Shown: positions 1 to 7,239 of the stretch, piece by piece
Layout of the letters: every line of letters starts with the position of its first letter
Numbering within the stretch: the stretch's first letter is position 1
NCBI GenBank assembly: GCA_045612485.1
Contig: JAZKZE010000080.1
Span: forward strand, 1-28,805
Origin: RGIG5327 sp045612485
Lineage (GTDB): Bacteria; Verrucomicrobiota; Lentisphaeria; Victivallales; UBA1829
Direction: 5' to 3'
DNA: 28,805 nucleotides
Notes under the pieces: model-generated
Seen by the model: only the letters and a program-made list of their open reading frames with translations
What the model was told of the DNA's origin: nothing
Databases searched by the model: none
Program-made: the position numbers and the translations under genes

Positions 1-1
1 A

Positions 2-99
2 TGTTTGAGCAATGGAATAAATAGCCTTGTGTATTTATAAAATAAGGTATAATTCTCCCCTGTTATGACCTGTTATACCTCCAATATTCAGCTCAAACA
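2..99. repeat. Nested inverted repeats at left edge
   Basis: Two perfect inverted repeats are nested here. The outer arms are TGTTTGAGC (2-10) and GCTCAAACA (91-99). The inner arms are GGTATAA (46-52) and TTATACC (73-79). They lie just beyond the terminator of the acyl-CoA synthetase gene. They could fold into a two-stem RNA or be the end of an element that continues left of the window. No function can be assigned. Confidence 0.35.
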
Positions 100-101
100 A
101 T

Positions 102-144
102 AAAAAAGGCTGTTGCTCACCTTTTTTGAGGTTTTGCAACAGCC
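102..144 (-). terminator. Rho-independent terminator of the acyl-CoA synthetase gene
   Basis: Read on the minus strand, a perfect 9-bp stem GGCTGTTGC/GCAACAGCC (144-136 with 116-108) is followed at once by six T residues (107-102). It begins 23 nt past the stop codon at 168. No T-run follows on the plus strand, so it acts for the minus gene. Confidence 0.85.
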
Positions 145-167
145 CCCTGTTATGGCAATTTCTGATA

Positions 168-1859
168 TCATTGCTGTTTTTTTGCCATTTCCCGTAATTC
201 TTTGCGGATGATCTTGCCGCTGACAGTTTTGGGCAGTTCCGTCATAAATTCAATAAGACGGGGATATTTGTAAGGAGCTGTCTGACTCTTGACATATTCC
301 TGTATCTCCTTGACAAGGGCTTCGCTTGGTTCTTTGCCTTTGGTAAGAACGATATATGCCTTTACAGCCTGGCCGCGTACCGGATCGGGAGCTCCCACCA
401 CTCCGCACTCCAGAACGTAAGGAAGTTCCATAAGGGTGCTTTCGATCTCAAATGGCCCGATCCTGTAGCCGGAGGATTTGATTACATCGTCCACTCTTCC
501 CACATACCAGTAGTATCCATCTTCATCGCACCATGCGGTATCGCCGGTATGATAGTATCCATCGTGCCATACCCGCAGGGTTTCTTCTGCATCATCATAA
601 TATCCCACGAAAAGTCCGGGGATCTCACCGGGAGAGGTACGGATACAGATTTCCCCTGTTTCCCCCTGCGGGACTTCCTTTCCTTCCGGATCAAGCAGAA
701 CAATGGGGTAAAGAGGATTGGGTTTACCCATGGAACCGGCTTTCGGGGGGATATTGCGCCCGTTGGCAATAAGAACGGTGGATTCAGACTGTCCGAAACC
801 TTCGTGGATCACCTGCCCTGTAAGGAGGGCAAAACGGTTCATCACTTCCGGATTGAGAGCCTCTCCCGCCATACCTACATGTTCCAGTGAGGAGAAGTCG
901 TAGCAAGAGAGATCTTCCCTTATGAAAAAGCGGAACATGGTGGCGGGGGCGCAGAAGGTGGTGATATTGTATTTTTTGAACATGGGCAGGATCTTTGAGG
1001 CATGGAAACGGTCAAAGTCATACACGAAGACCGCCCCCTCGCACAGCCATTGTCCGAAAAGTTTGCCCCACATCGCCTTTGCCCAGCCTGTATCGGAAAT
1101 GGTAAGATGGACACCTTCCGGATTCACCTGCTGCCACCAGTGCGCGGTCATGGTGTGTCCCAGGGGATAGGTATGGGTATGGATGATACCTTTGGGGAAG
1201 CCTGTGGTTCCGGAACTGAAGAAGATGAGCAATGGATCGGTCGCTCTGTGCTGAGCATTGCGGGGGAATTCTGCCGGATATTTTGTGAAATTTTCATCAA
1301 AATCCAGCCAGGAATTTTTTGTACCGCAGGTACTGATCTTTATTTTTACAGCGGGACATTTTTCCATGGCGGCGGAGGCTTCTTCAATGGTTCTGTCCAT
1401 GGCAGAACAGATAACCGCAGTTGCCCCGGTCTTTTCAAAACGGTACTGGAAATCGTGGACCAGAAGCTGATTATTGAGCATGACAGAAACTGCCCCGATA
1501 CGGGTAAGTGCCATCATAATGATCCAGAATTGCCAGTTGCGGCGTAAGGCAAGGGCGACTCTGTCTCCTTTGCGGATCCCCTGCGCTGCAAGGAAATTGG
1601 CAGCCTGCATGGAGAGAAGAGATATATCCTTAAAGGAAAATACTTTTTCAGAAAAATCCTCCCCGACCCAGATCAGGGCAGGTTTGTCCGGAGTTTTTTC
1701 CGCAATACGGTCAAGGACATCGTAAGCAAAGTTGAAATTTTCCGGATAATGGTAAGAGCCGCCTGTTATTGCTCCCTTTTCATTCTGTTCCAAAGTGAGA
1801 TATTCCTGATAGATCCGGAAAATCCCCCCGTCCTTCTCGTTCTGTTCCTTCTTACACAT
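168..1859 (-). CDS. AMP-forming acyl-CoA synthetase
   Basis: Acyl-adenylate-forming ligase that activates a carboxylic acid with ATP and transfers it to CoA; cytosolic. It has 563 residues, normal for the family. The P-loop-like motif FFSSGTTGFPKG is at about 213-224, HEGFGQSE follows mid-protein, then HTGDTAWCDEDGYYWYVGR with the hinge Asp, the GYRIGPFEIE segment, and the catalytic lysine in TVSGKIIRK (about K549). Overall layout is closest to acetyl/medium-chain acyl-CoA synthetases, but the true substrate (acetate, propionate, medium-chain or aromatic acid) cannot be told. The ATG at 1859 is preceded by AAAAAGGAAAAAA, a reasonable ribosome site. The gene is monocistronic, with its own terminator downstream. 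I saw no convincing promoter. Family assignment is firm; substrate is open. Confidence 0.9.
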   Translation of the reverse strand: MCKKEQNEKDGGIFRIYQEYLTLEQNEKGAITGGSYHYPENFNFAYDVLDRIAEKTPDKPALIWVGEDFSEKVFSFKDISLLSMQAANFLAAQGIRKGDRVALALRRNWQFWIIMMALTRIGAVSVMLNNQLLVHDFQYRFEKTGATAVICSAMDRTIEEASAAMEKCPAVKIKISTCGTKNSWLDFDENFTKYPAEFPRNAQHRATDPLLIFFSSGTTGFPKGIIHTHTYPLGHTMTAHWWQQVNPEGVHLTISDTGWAKAMWGKLFGQWLCEGAVFVYDFDRFHASKILPMFKKYNITTFCAPATMFRFFIREDLSCYDFSSLEHVGMAGEALNPEVMNRFALLTGQVIHEGFGQSESTVLIANGRNIPPKAGSMGKPNPLYPIVLLDPEGKEVPQGETGEICIRTSPGEIPGLFVGYYDDAEETLRVWHDGYYHTGDTAWCDEDGYYWYVGRVDDVIKSSGYRIGPFEIESTLMELPYVLECGVVGAPDPVRGQAVKAYIVLTKGKEPSEALVKEIQEYVKSQTAPYKYPRLIEFMTELPKTVSGKIIRKELREMAKKQQ

Positions 1860-1985
1860 TTTTTTCCTTTTTCATTGAGCTTATTTTATCAATAATAACA
1901 ATATTCTGCATATCATCGCTCAATTCCCGCCGGGAAAATACACACAAAGGTCTTTTATTTCTGTTCTTCAGAAATCTGTGGGGTG

Positions 1986-2028
1986 CGGACCGCGTGTTTT
2001 TTATCCTGACGGAAAACAGCGCGGTCCG
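1986..2028. repeat. Long GC-rich hairpin
   Basis: CGGACCGCG (1986-1994) pairs perfectly with CGCGGTCCG (2020-2028), and the stem continues inward as TGTTTT (1995-2000) with AAAACA (2013-2018), with one unpaired G at 2019 and a 12-nt loop. That gives about 15 bp. Neither flank has a T-run, so it is not a standard terminator. It abuts the stop codon of the doubtful small ORF on the minus strand and could cap that transcript's 3' end. Confidence 0.5.
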
Positions 2029-2178
2029 TCAAACTCGACCCACAAGTACAAGAAGTACCACTACGGGTACGACAAGGGATACTGTGAGGTTGGAAAGAAG
2101 ACGGAAAGAGACAGAAAAAGCGGCAGTACATCCGGAGAATGTACCGTAAGAATTTTTCATTTCAGCTGCTTTTTTCAT
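2029..2178 (-). CDS. Doubtful small hydrophobic peptide ORF (49 aa)
   Basis: A 49-codon frame starts at an ATG preceded by CAGGGAAAACA, a passable Shine-Dalgarno site. It reads MKKAAEMKNS at the start and ends in a continuous hydrophobic stretch (VSLVVPVVVLLVLVGRV), as in a one-pass membrane peptide. The stop codon is followed directly by the hairpin at 1986-2028. I recognise no family. The same DNA gives Tyr/Lys-rich or Thr/Arg-rich peptides in other frames, so the hydrophobicity may be accidental. A longer version could start at 2229. Confidence 0.15.
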   Translation of the reverse strand: MKKAAEMKNSYGTFSGCTAAFSVSFRLLSNLTVSLVVPVVVLLVLVGRV

Positions 2179-2470
2179 TGTTTTCCCTGTCCTCAATAAG
2201 TTAAACGGATACATAGAATATACTTTCATTTTTTTCTCATTACAAGTTGTTTATTGAAAAAAATAACAAAAAAACATCATGTCCGGGTATGTTTTTTTTC
2301 ATTTTTTACCGTTATTCCATGAAAATCGCAAAAAAAATATACGGGACGTGTTATATACTTTTGTTTCCGGATTCCGGCAGCGTTTCCTGATCGTTTTATG
2401 GAATACATATGAAAAACACGGAATATTGGTACATTTGAGTTTAAAAAAGGTAAAAATTTTAAATAAAGGC

Positions 2471-2498
2471 TTGAAAGAACAGAAAGAAAGTGTATATT
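2471..2498 (+). promoter_or_regulatory. Promoter of rplM-rpsI
   Basis: TTGAAA (2471-2476), 16-bp spacer, TATATT (2493-2498). The identical box pair with identical spacing stands before four other genes in this window, so I prefer it to the nearby TTGACA (2518-2523), whose best -10 partner is 22 bp away. Transcription would start near 2505, giving a leader of about 148 nt. Confidence 0.7.
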
Positions 2499-2504
2499 AA
2501 ATGA

Positions 2505-2652
2505 ATCCGGTTTTCCGTTGACAAACCCGATCGTTGGCGGGGGACTATAAAGGGTACGGCCTGGCAGCCTGCCCCCGGAAATGTTGGAAGAAAGTAATCA
2601 ATTTGATCTGCAATAAGATCAGGAAGCTTAAAAAAAAGCGGAGAAACTACAA
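2505..2652 (+). promoter_or_regulatory. Structured 5' leader of rplM, possible autoregulatory element
   Basis: The predicted rplM leader is unusually long and GC-rich at its start. CGGGGG (2538-2543) can pair with CCCCCG (2572-2577), enclosing a smaller GGCA/TGCC hairpin (2563-2573 area). A second hairpin is TGATCT/AGATCA around GCAATA (2604-2621). A GGAG ribosome site (2640-2643) sits 9 nt before the ATG. L13 operons in other bacteria have r-protein-binding leaders; whether this is one is inference. I do not recognise a known leader motif. Confidence 0.35.
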
Positions 2653-3081
2653 ATGAAGACGTATTTGGCAAAAGCCAACGAAATCGAACGCAAGCACGTT
2701 CTTTTCGATGCTGCCGGTGTTCCCCTCGGACGCCTTGCAGTCAAGATCGCGAACTCTCTTCGCGGTAAAGACCGTCCCACCTATACCCCGCATGTTGATA
2801 CCGGTGACTTCGTTATCGTCATCAATGCGGCTAAAGTTGCCCTTACCGGCTCCAAAAATGTGAAAAAGACCTATGAATCCTATACCGGTCACCGCAGCGG
2901 TCACAAAATCGTGACTGCCAACATCGTACGGGAAAAGAATCCCGAACGCATGATCCGCGAAGCCGTATGGGGCATGCTCCCCAAAGGCCGTCTTGGACGC
3001 GCCCAGTATGCAAAACTCAAAGTCTATGCCGGTGCGGATCATCCCCACGCTGCACAGAAACCTGAAACTGTCAAACTTTAA
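2653..3081 (+). CDS. rplM: 50S ribosomal protein L13
   Basis: Structural protein of the large ribosomal subunit that binds 23S rRNA early in assembly. The 142-residue length is standard for L13. Hallmark segments are the N-terminal KTYLAKANEIERKHVLFDAAGVPLGRLA, the DTGDFVIVINAAKVALTGSK core, the YTGHRSGHK loop, and AVWGMLPKGRLGRAQYAKLKVYAGADHPH near the end. It starts at an ATG 9 nt after GGAG and is followed 14 nt later by rpsI, the usual bacterial L13-S9 pairing, under the promoter at 2471-2498. Identification is secure. Confidence 0.98.
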   Translation: MKTYLAKANEIERKHVLFDAAGVPLGRLAVKIANSLRGKDRPTYTPHVDTGDFVIVINAAKVALTGSKNVKKTYESYTGHRSGHKIVTANIVREKNPERMIREAVWGMLPKGRLGRAQYAKLKVYAGADHPHAAQKPETVKL

Positions 3082-3095
3082 TCCGGAGAATACAA

Positions 3096-3497
3096 ATGGC
3101 TATAGCGAATGATGCGCTGGCAGCGACCGGCCGCAGAAAACAGGCAAGTGCAAGAGTCACCATCGTGCCGGGTTCCGGCAAGATCACAGTGAATGGTGAA
3201 ACCTTTGAAAAATATTTTGACACCGAAGCTGTCCGTGGCTTTATTCTTCAGCCCCTTCAGCTCACCGGCAAAGAAAAAGCCCTTGACATCACTGCTTCCG
3301 TAAAAGGCGGCGGTAAAAAAGGTCAGGCCGGTGCTGTCCGTCACGGTATTGCCCGTGTACTGGTCAAAATGTTTGAAGACGAATGCAAGGCGATCCTCAA
3401 GTCCAACGGTATGTTGACCCGCGATCCCCGTGAGAAAGAACGTAAAAAGCCCGGTCAGCCCGGTGCCAGAAAGCGTTATCAGTTCTCCAAACGCTGA
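3096..3497 (+). CDS. rpsI: 30S ribosomal protein S9
   Basis: Small-subunit protein whose C-terminal tail reaches the tRNA sites. The 133-residue length is normal. The sequence shows the ATGRRKQASARV start, GGGKKGQAGAVRHGIARVLV in the middle, and the basic tail ending in KRYQFSKR, whose terminal KR is characteristic of S9. The start ATG follows a GGAG site (3084-3087) 14 nt past the rplM stop, so both are cotranscribed. Two terminator hairpins follow directly. Identification is secure. Confidence 0.98.
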   Translation: MAIANDALAATGRRKQASARVTIVPGSGKITVNGETFEKYFDTEAVRGFILQPLQLTGKEKALDITASVKGGGKKGQAGAVRHGIARVLVKMFEDECKAILKSNGMLTRDPREKERKKPGQPGARKRYQFSKR

Positions 3498-3560
3498 TCT
3501 CCTTACAGAGATTTTTTCAAGGCTGTTTCCTGTCAGACGACAAGGCAACAGCCTTTTTTT
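3497..3560 (+). terminator. Tandem Rho-independent terminators of rplM-rpsI
   Basis: The first hairpin begins at the rpsI stop codon: ATCTC (3497-3501), 6-nt loop, GAGAT (3508-3512), then six Ts to 3517. The second is stronger: AAGGCTGTT (3519-3527) pairs with AACAGCCTT (3547-3555), with an inner CCTGTC/GACA-GG extension around an AGAC loop, followed by a T-run to 3560. Confidence 0.9.
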
Positions 3561-3615
3561 GTACCTGTATTCCGGATGGGTACGGATGGGTACGGAGAAG
3601 AATGGAGAAGAATAT

Positions 3616-3650
3616 AAAAAAACGGACTTCCATTGCTGAAAGTCCGTTTT
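3616..3650. terminator. Bidirectional terminator between rpsI and the DUF4838 gene
   Basis: ACGGACTT (3622-3629) pairs with AAGTCCGT (3640-3647) around a 10-nt loop. On the minus strand the stem is followed by TTTTTTT, ending the DUF4838 transcript about 30 nt past its stop. On the plus strand it is followed by TTTT-G-TTTT, giving rplM-rpsI a backup. Just upstream are the small direct repeats GGATGGGTAC and GGAGAAGAAT. Confidence 0.85.
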
Positions 3651-3678
3651 GTTTTGAAACTTTTTCTGAAATAAATTT

Positions 3679-6594
3679 TTACTTGCTTACAGGAGCAAGG
3701 TAGAGTTCATCAAACTCCAGTTCGCCATGCACCCATACGCCAAAGACCTGTCTTTCCACTTTGGGATCGCCAGCTTTGGGAAAATCAAATTTAAGATAAG
3801 TCCAATCCTTTACATCTCCCTTTTTCAGGGTATGGACGATCTTGCTGCCGCCGGTAATTTTTACTCCCTTTTTGCCGGGATACCGCAGTACATAGAATGT
3901 GGCACTTCCATTGCCCCGGTATTTCAGATTGACCCGGTAATTTTCCGCTTTTGCAGAAAGACCGTTCATCATGGCACTGTTTTTCAGGTGGACATAATAA
4001 TTATTACTGTCAGAAAATTTTCTCCATGCAACAAGGGCATTTTCCTTTTTGGTCAGATGTTTGAAGTCCCAGGAGGAGGGAAGAATATTATTTTCAATGT
4101 TCAAACCTTTCATATAATTGGCAATCTTTTTGGCAGGTTCATTGAAAGAACCGTTTTTCCATTTCCGGGAATCGCCTTCCACTTTGGAAACGGTGACAAA
4201 ACGTTTGCCGGAGAAGGCAATGGAAAGGAAGGTTGCGGTATCAAAGGGTTTACCGCCGGTAAGGGTGGAGCCTTCCCCGCTGGTGTCAATTAGTTTCCTT
4301 GCCCGCATAACATTCATCTTCCAGCTCTGTCCTGTAAAGCATTTTTCCCCGAGTTCTGCGGTGGGGATCTTTGCTTCCAGTACCCAGCGGTCGGCAAGAC
4401 GGCGGGTCTTTACCTGTAAGGAGGAGTTGAAAGAGGCGTCTCCTTTTTCTCCGGGATAGACTTTTCTGTCATAGAAAACGCCATCGGTATTGAAGATAAA
4501 GTGAAAGAATGTTCCGCCGAGATCGGGGTGGGTGAGGAAGAGTTCCAGAGTATTATCCTCCCATACAGGGCCATCCCGTTTGGTGATGGTATTATATACT
4601 TTCTTTATGGCAGGTTCCACCATTTCTGCGGCAAAATAGAAGTATTCGGGTTCATATACCACTCTCACAAAAGTCTGCTGTTCCGCCAGAGTCCCCACAT
4701 TTTTTGTAGCTCTGAAATTGGTGATGATGTCGGCGTTTTTCCAGTCTTTTTCATCCAGTTTTCCGTCGATGATAATGGGGGCAGTTTTTTCGTAGGCACG
4801 CAGTTCCCGGTAATTTGTCACATAGTGTTTTCTCTGATATTCCCAGGTATCTTTGAAACGCTGTGCATCATACTGTACGTGTTTCAATGCTCTGGGATCG
4901 GAATCTTTTGCGGCAGCTTTCAGTGCAGAGGCAAGATATTTATTCAATCTTTCCTGCACAAGGGGTTTATCCAGACATCTGCCCAGAGGAGCGCTGAATC
5001 CGTGACCGAAACATCCGGGAGTACTGGAGGCTGCTTCCCACAGCAATTTATGGAATTCTCTCATACCGCCTTCCCAGCCTTTGCCGTAGTAAAGAGAGTT
5101 CATCTCTTCCCACTCTTTATTATAGTCGGCATTGATGTTCCATGTGTAGATGGCGTGCAGATACATGGTCTGCCACATTCCTCTCCACTGATGTACGCCG
5201 GAAGAAGCATTGCGTTTGGAATATCTGCCGTCCGGCGGGGCGATGGCAATAAAGTTTCCGGCAAGTCCCATTTTTTTATAGAATTTGAGCAGATAGACAT
5301 AATTTGGGCCTACCGGCTGATAATAGTTTCCGGCGGGGCCGAGTTCTTCCCTGCCGATAAGATAGATGCCCTGTTTCTTCCAGCCTTTATAGAAATTCAG
5401 GAATTTTGGATTGAGCAGACAGTCGGGATCGTCGATTTTATGACGGTAGCAGACACGGTTGAAACTTAAAGTGGCACCGAAGCGTTTATTGATCTGGAAT
5501 GAAGGAGGGGCTTCAAAGTTCTGGTATGCCATGCCGTTGATAACTGCATCCGGATATTTTTTTATTGCTTCCCCGGCAACTGCCTGAAAATATTTCCAGA
5601 AACGGTCGGAAACATATCCCATTTTTTTATCGTAACTACTATCCTGTTTTTTACAGTTGTCACATTGACACCAGCCGGTACCGTCGTTATCGTAAATATT
5701 GACCATTCCTTCCCTCTTCCCCATGGGGGCAAGGCTGAATTTGATCAACCCTTCAATGGAACGGCGGATGGTTTCCGGATGACTGGTACAGGGCTGGTAT
5801 GCCTGACCTTTCAGACAGACGCGTTTACCGTTGATGAGGGGGAAAAGCTCTTTTTCACTTTCTTTTTTGAACCATTCCGCCATAAGTTTATCGCCTTTGT
5901 GATAATCCAATCCGGTAAAAATATTGGTGAAACCGGGCTGGGTTTCATAGTAGGCCCCTCTTTCCTCCAGAAGAGCCGTAAGGCTTTTATGTTTTCCGGA
6001 AAGCTGGAATGCAAAACCGTGAAGCTGAAGTCCGTTGCGTACCATCCAGTCTCTTGTATCTTTCACAAGGCTTGTCACCCCCATGGCATGAAAAGAAAGT
6101 CCCCGGTAGGAGAATGAGGGTTCCCCTTTCCTTACTCCGTCTTTGATGTTGATGGTGGGCTGTACTTTATAATATTCCCCGTCGGCACCGGGAAAGACCC
6201 AGCGGATGGAAGTTGTTTCTTTCAGCAGGGCAAAGACGCCGTACATGATCCCTCTGGGATGTCTGGAAGTAATGGTTACGCCGCTTTTATTTGCATCAAT
6301 GATATACCCTTCCATGGAGGTATCGGCATTGGCGTCCACTTTCAGGATAACGGGATAAAGTTTTGTATTGTTTTTCCCCTTGAGGATGGCAGGCTTTTCC
6401 CCGTTGGAGATCTTTCCGAGAAATGCGGAAAGTTCCTTTGCAGCAAAATCGGTGACAGGAGTTCCTTTTTCCGGAGCAACGATCACACAGGCACTCTTTC
6501 CATCCTTCATCAAGGCGAATTCCGCTGCGATACTGGGGGAAAGACCAATACAGACTGCGGCGAATACCATACATAAAATCTTTTTTGTTTTCAT
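3679..6594 (-). CDS. Secreted DUF4838 protein with C-terminal CBM9-like domain
   Basis: 971-residue exported protein, probably acting on or binding complex glycans; the exact activity is unknown. The signal peptide is about residues 1-23 (basic start, hydrophobic core, SIAA cleavage region). Next comes a domain like the N-terminus of alpha-glucuronidases/GH20 enzymes (about 28-130, with FAAKELSAFLGKIS). The large central part matches the DUF4838 family, including TGWCQCDNCKKQ, a Cys-rich motif usual in that family. From about residue 597 (TAPIIIDGKLDEKDW) to about 800 is a CBM9-like fold, with the typical VWEDNTLELFL and FNTDGVFYD segments, then a final beta-rich domain (about 840-971). Its ATG is preceded by AAAGGA, 34 nt past the GNAT gene on the same strand. 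Families of this type are abundant in Lentisphaerota. Confidence 0.85.
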   Translation of the reverse strand: MKTKKILCMVFAAVCIGLSPSIAAEFALMKDGKSACVIVAPEKGTPVTDFAAKELSAFLGKISNGEKPAILKGKNNTKLYPVILKVDANADTSMEGYIIDANKSGVTITSRHPRGIMYGVFALLKETTSIRWVFPGADGEYYKVQPTINIKDGVRKGEPSFSYRGLSFHAMGVTSLVKDTRDWMVRNGLQLHGFAFQLSGKHKSLTALLEERGAYYETQPGFTNIFTGLDYHKGDKLMAEWFKKESEKELFPLINGKRVCLKGQAYQPCTSHPETIRRSIEGLIKFSLAPMGKREGMVNIYDNDGTGWCQCDNCKKQDSSYDKKMGYVSDRFWKYFQAVAGEAIKKYPDAVINGMAYQNFEAPPSFQINKRFGATLSFNRVCYRHKIDDPDCLLNPKFLNFYKGWKKQGIYLIGREELGPAGNYYQPVGPNYVYLLKFYKKMGLAGNFIAIAPPDGRYSKRNASSGVHQWRGMWQTMYLHAIYTWNINADYNKEWEEMNSLYYGKGWEGGMREFHKLLWEAASSTPGCFGHGFSAPLGRCLDKPLVQERLNKYLASALKAAAKDSDPRALKHVQYDAQRFKDTWEYQRKHYVTNYRELRAYEKTAPIIIDGKLDEKDWKNADIITNFRATKNVGTLAEQQTFVRVVYEPEYFYFAAEMVEPAIKKVYNTITKRDGPVWEDNTLELFLTHPDLGGTFFHFIFNTDGVFYDRKVYPGEKGDASFNSSLQVKTRRLADRWVLEAKIPTAELGEKCFTGQSWKMNVMRARKLIDTSGEGSTLTGGKPFDTATFLSIAFSGKRFVTVSKVEGDSRKWKNGSFNEPAKKIANYMKGLNIENNILPSSWDFKHLTKKENALVAWRKFSDSNNYYVHLKNSAMMNGLSAKAENYRVNLKYRGNGSATFYVLRYPGKKGVKITGGSKIVHTLKKGDVKDWTYLKFDFPKAGDPKVERQVFGVWVHGELEFDELYLAPVSK

Positions 6595-6628
6595 TTGTTT
6601 TCCTTTTATTTATATTGGTGAGATGATT

Positions 6629-7171
6629 TCAGAAATTTTCAAAAACCGGATAATTGAGGGCTTTTTCCACATATTGCCAGACGGAACGGTTTTCTTCCGT
6701 TATCACAGGCTTCCAGCCCAGTTTCAGATAGGTTTTCAAGGCCGGCAATCTTGTTTCATCTGTATATAGACAGATCCGTTTATAGGAACTTTCCTTAAAT
6801 TTATTCATGACTGCCATGCAGACGATCATGGCAAAATGCCGTCCCCTGAAAGCTGGATCTACTGCCACCATGCCTAAAATTCCGCCACCATCTTCCCCGG
6901 GAACGGGCCCTTTGTTGCAATAGGCACAGGCGGCAAATCTTCCTGTGGAAATTTCCTCAAGAATGAATATGCCGTTTTCCAGACATTTCCTGCGTGCCTT
7001 TTCCACCTCTTCCCTGTCCCATTTTTTGAATCCGGCACCGGCAAGAAGACCGGAATATTTTTCCTCCTCCCCCTGCCGGAGAGGATGCAGACTAAAACCC
7101 TCCGGGATCTCCGGAAAAGTACAGGAAGCAAGATTTTCTTCCTGCATATACATTTTCAGTTGCTCCGGCAT
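6629..7171 (-). CDS. GNAT-family N-acetyltransferase
   Basis: 180-residue acetyl-CoA-dependent acyltransferase. The acetyl-CoA binding segment is visible as GMVAVDPAFRGRHFAMIVCMAVM: beta strand 4, the R-G-R-H-F-A pyrophosphate loop, then helix 3. It is followed by a typical strand 5/helix 4 region (RICLYTDETRLPALKTYLKLGWKPV). An in-frame TTG lies two codons further out, but the AAAGGA site is only about 6 nt before the ATG at 7171 and would touch the TTG, so the ATG is chosen. The substrate is unknown. It is the first gene of a two-gene minus-strand unit with the DUF4838 gene; no functional link is evident. Confidence 0.8.
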   Translation of the reverse strand: MPEQLKMYMQEENLASCTFPEIPEGFSLHPLRQGEEEKYSGLLAGAGFKKWDREEVEKARRKCLENGIFILEEISTGRFAACAYCNKGPVPGEDGGGILGMVAVDPAFRGRHFAMIVCMAVMNKFKESSYKRICLYTDETRLPALKTYLKLGWKPVITEENRSVWQYVEKALNYPVFENF

Positions 7172-7239
7172 TTGCAATCCTTTCCTTTTAAGTTGATTTA
7201 TTTTTATTATTCTGATATTTTGAAACTTTCCTGATTTTT

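Larger units (their letters stand above)
1860..2470. other. Gene-poor intergenic region
   Basis: About 600 nt lie between the divergent acyl-CoA synthetase and the rplM promoter. I see a strong hairpin (1986-2028), a doubtful 49-codon ORF on the minus strand (2029-2178), a short GTACAT/ATGTAC hairpin (2126-2144), and an A/T-only hairpin, AAAAAAACAT (2268-2277) with ATGTTTTTTT (2289-2298). The last could act as a weak bidirectional terminator. Base composition becomes strongly AT-rich from about 2230 on. The plus-strand reading frames here have no convincing starts or ribosome sites. Confidence 0.5.

Noticed and set aside
2458..2473. 16-nt match TTTAAATAAAGGCTTG between 2458-2473 and 26416-26431
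   Set aside because: The flanks do not match and the string is AT-rich; one such match is plausible by chance in a window of this size.
2518..2551. TTGACA followed by TATAAA upstream of rplM
   Set aside because: The spacing is 22 bp, too long for a sigma-70-type promoter. TTGAAA-N16-TATATT at 2471-2498 is a better match and recurs before other genes.
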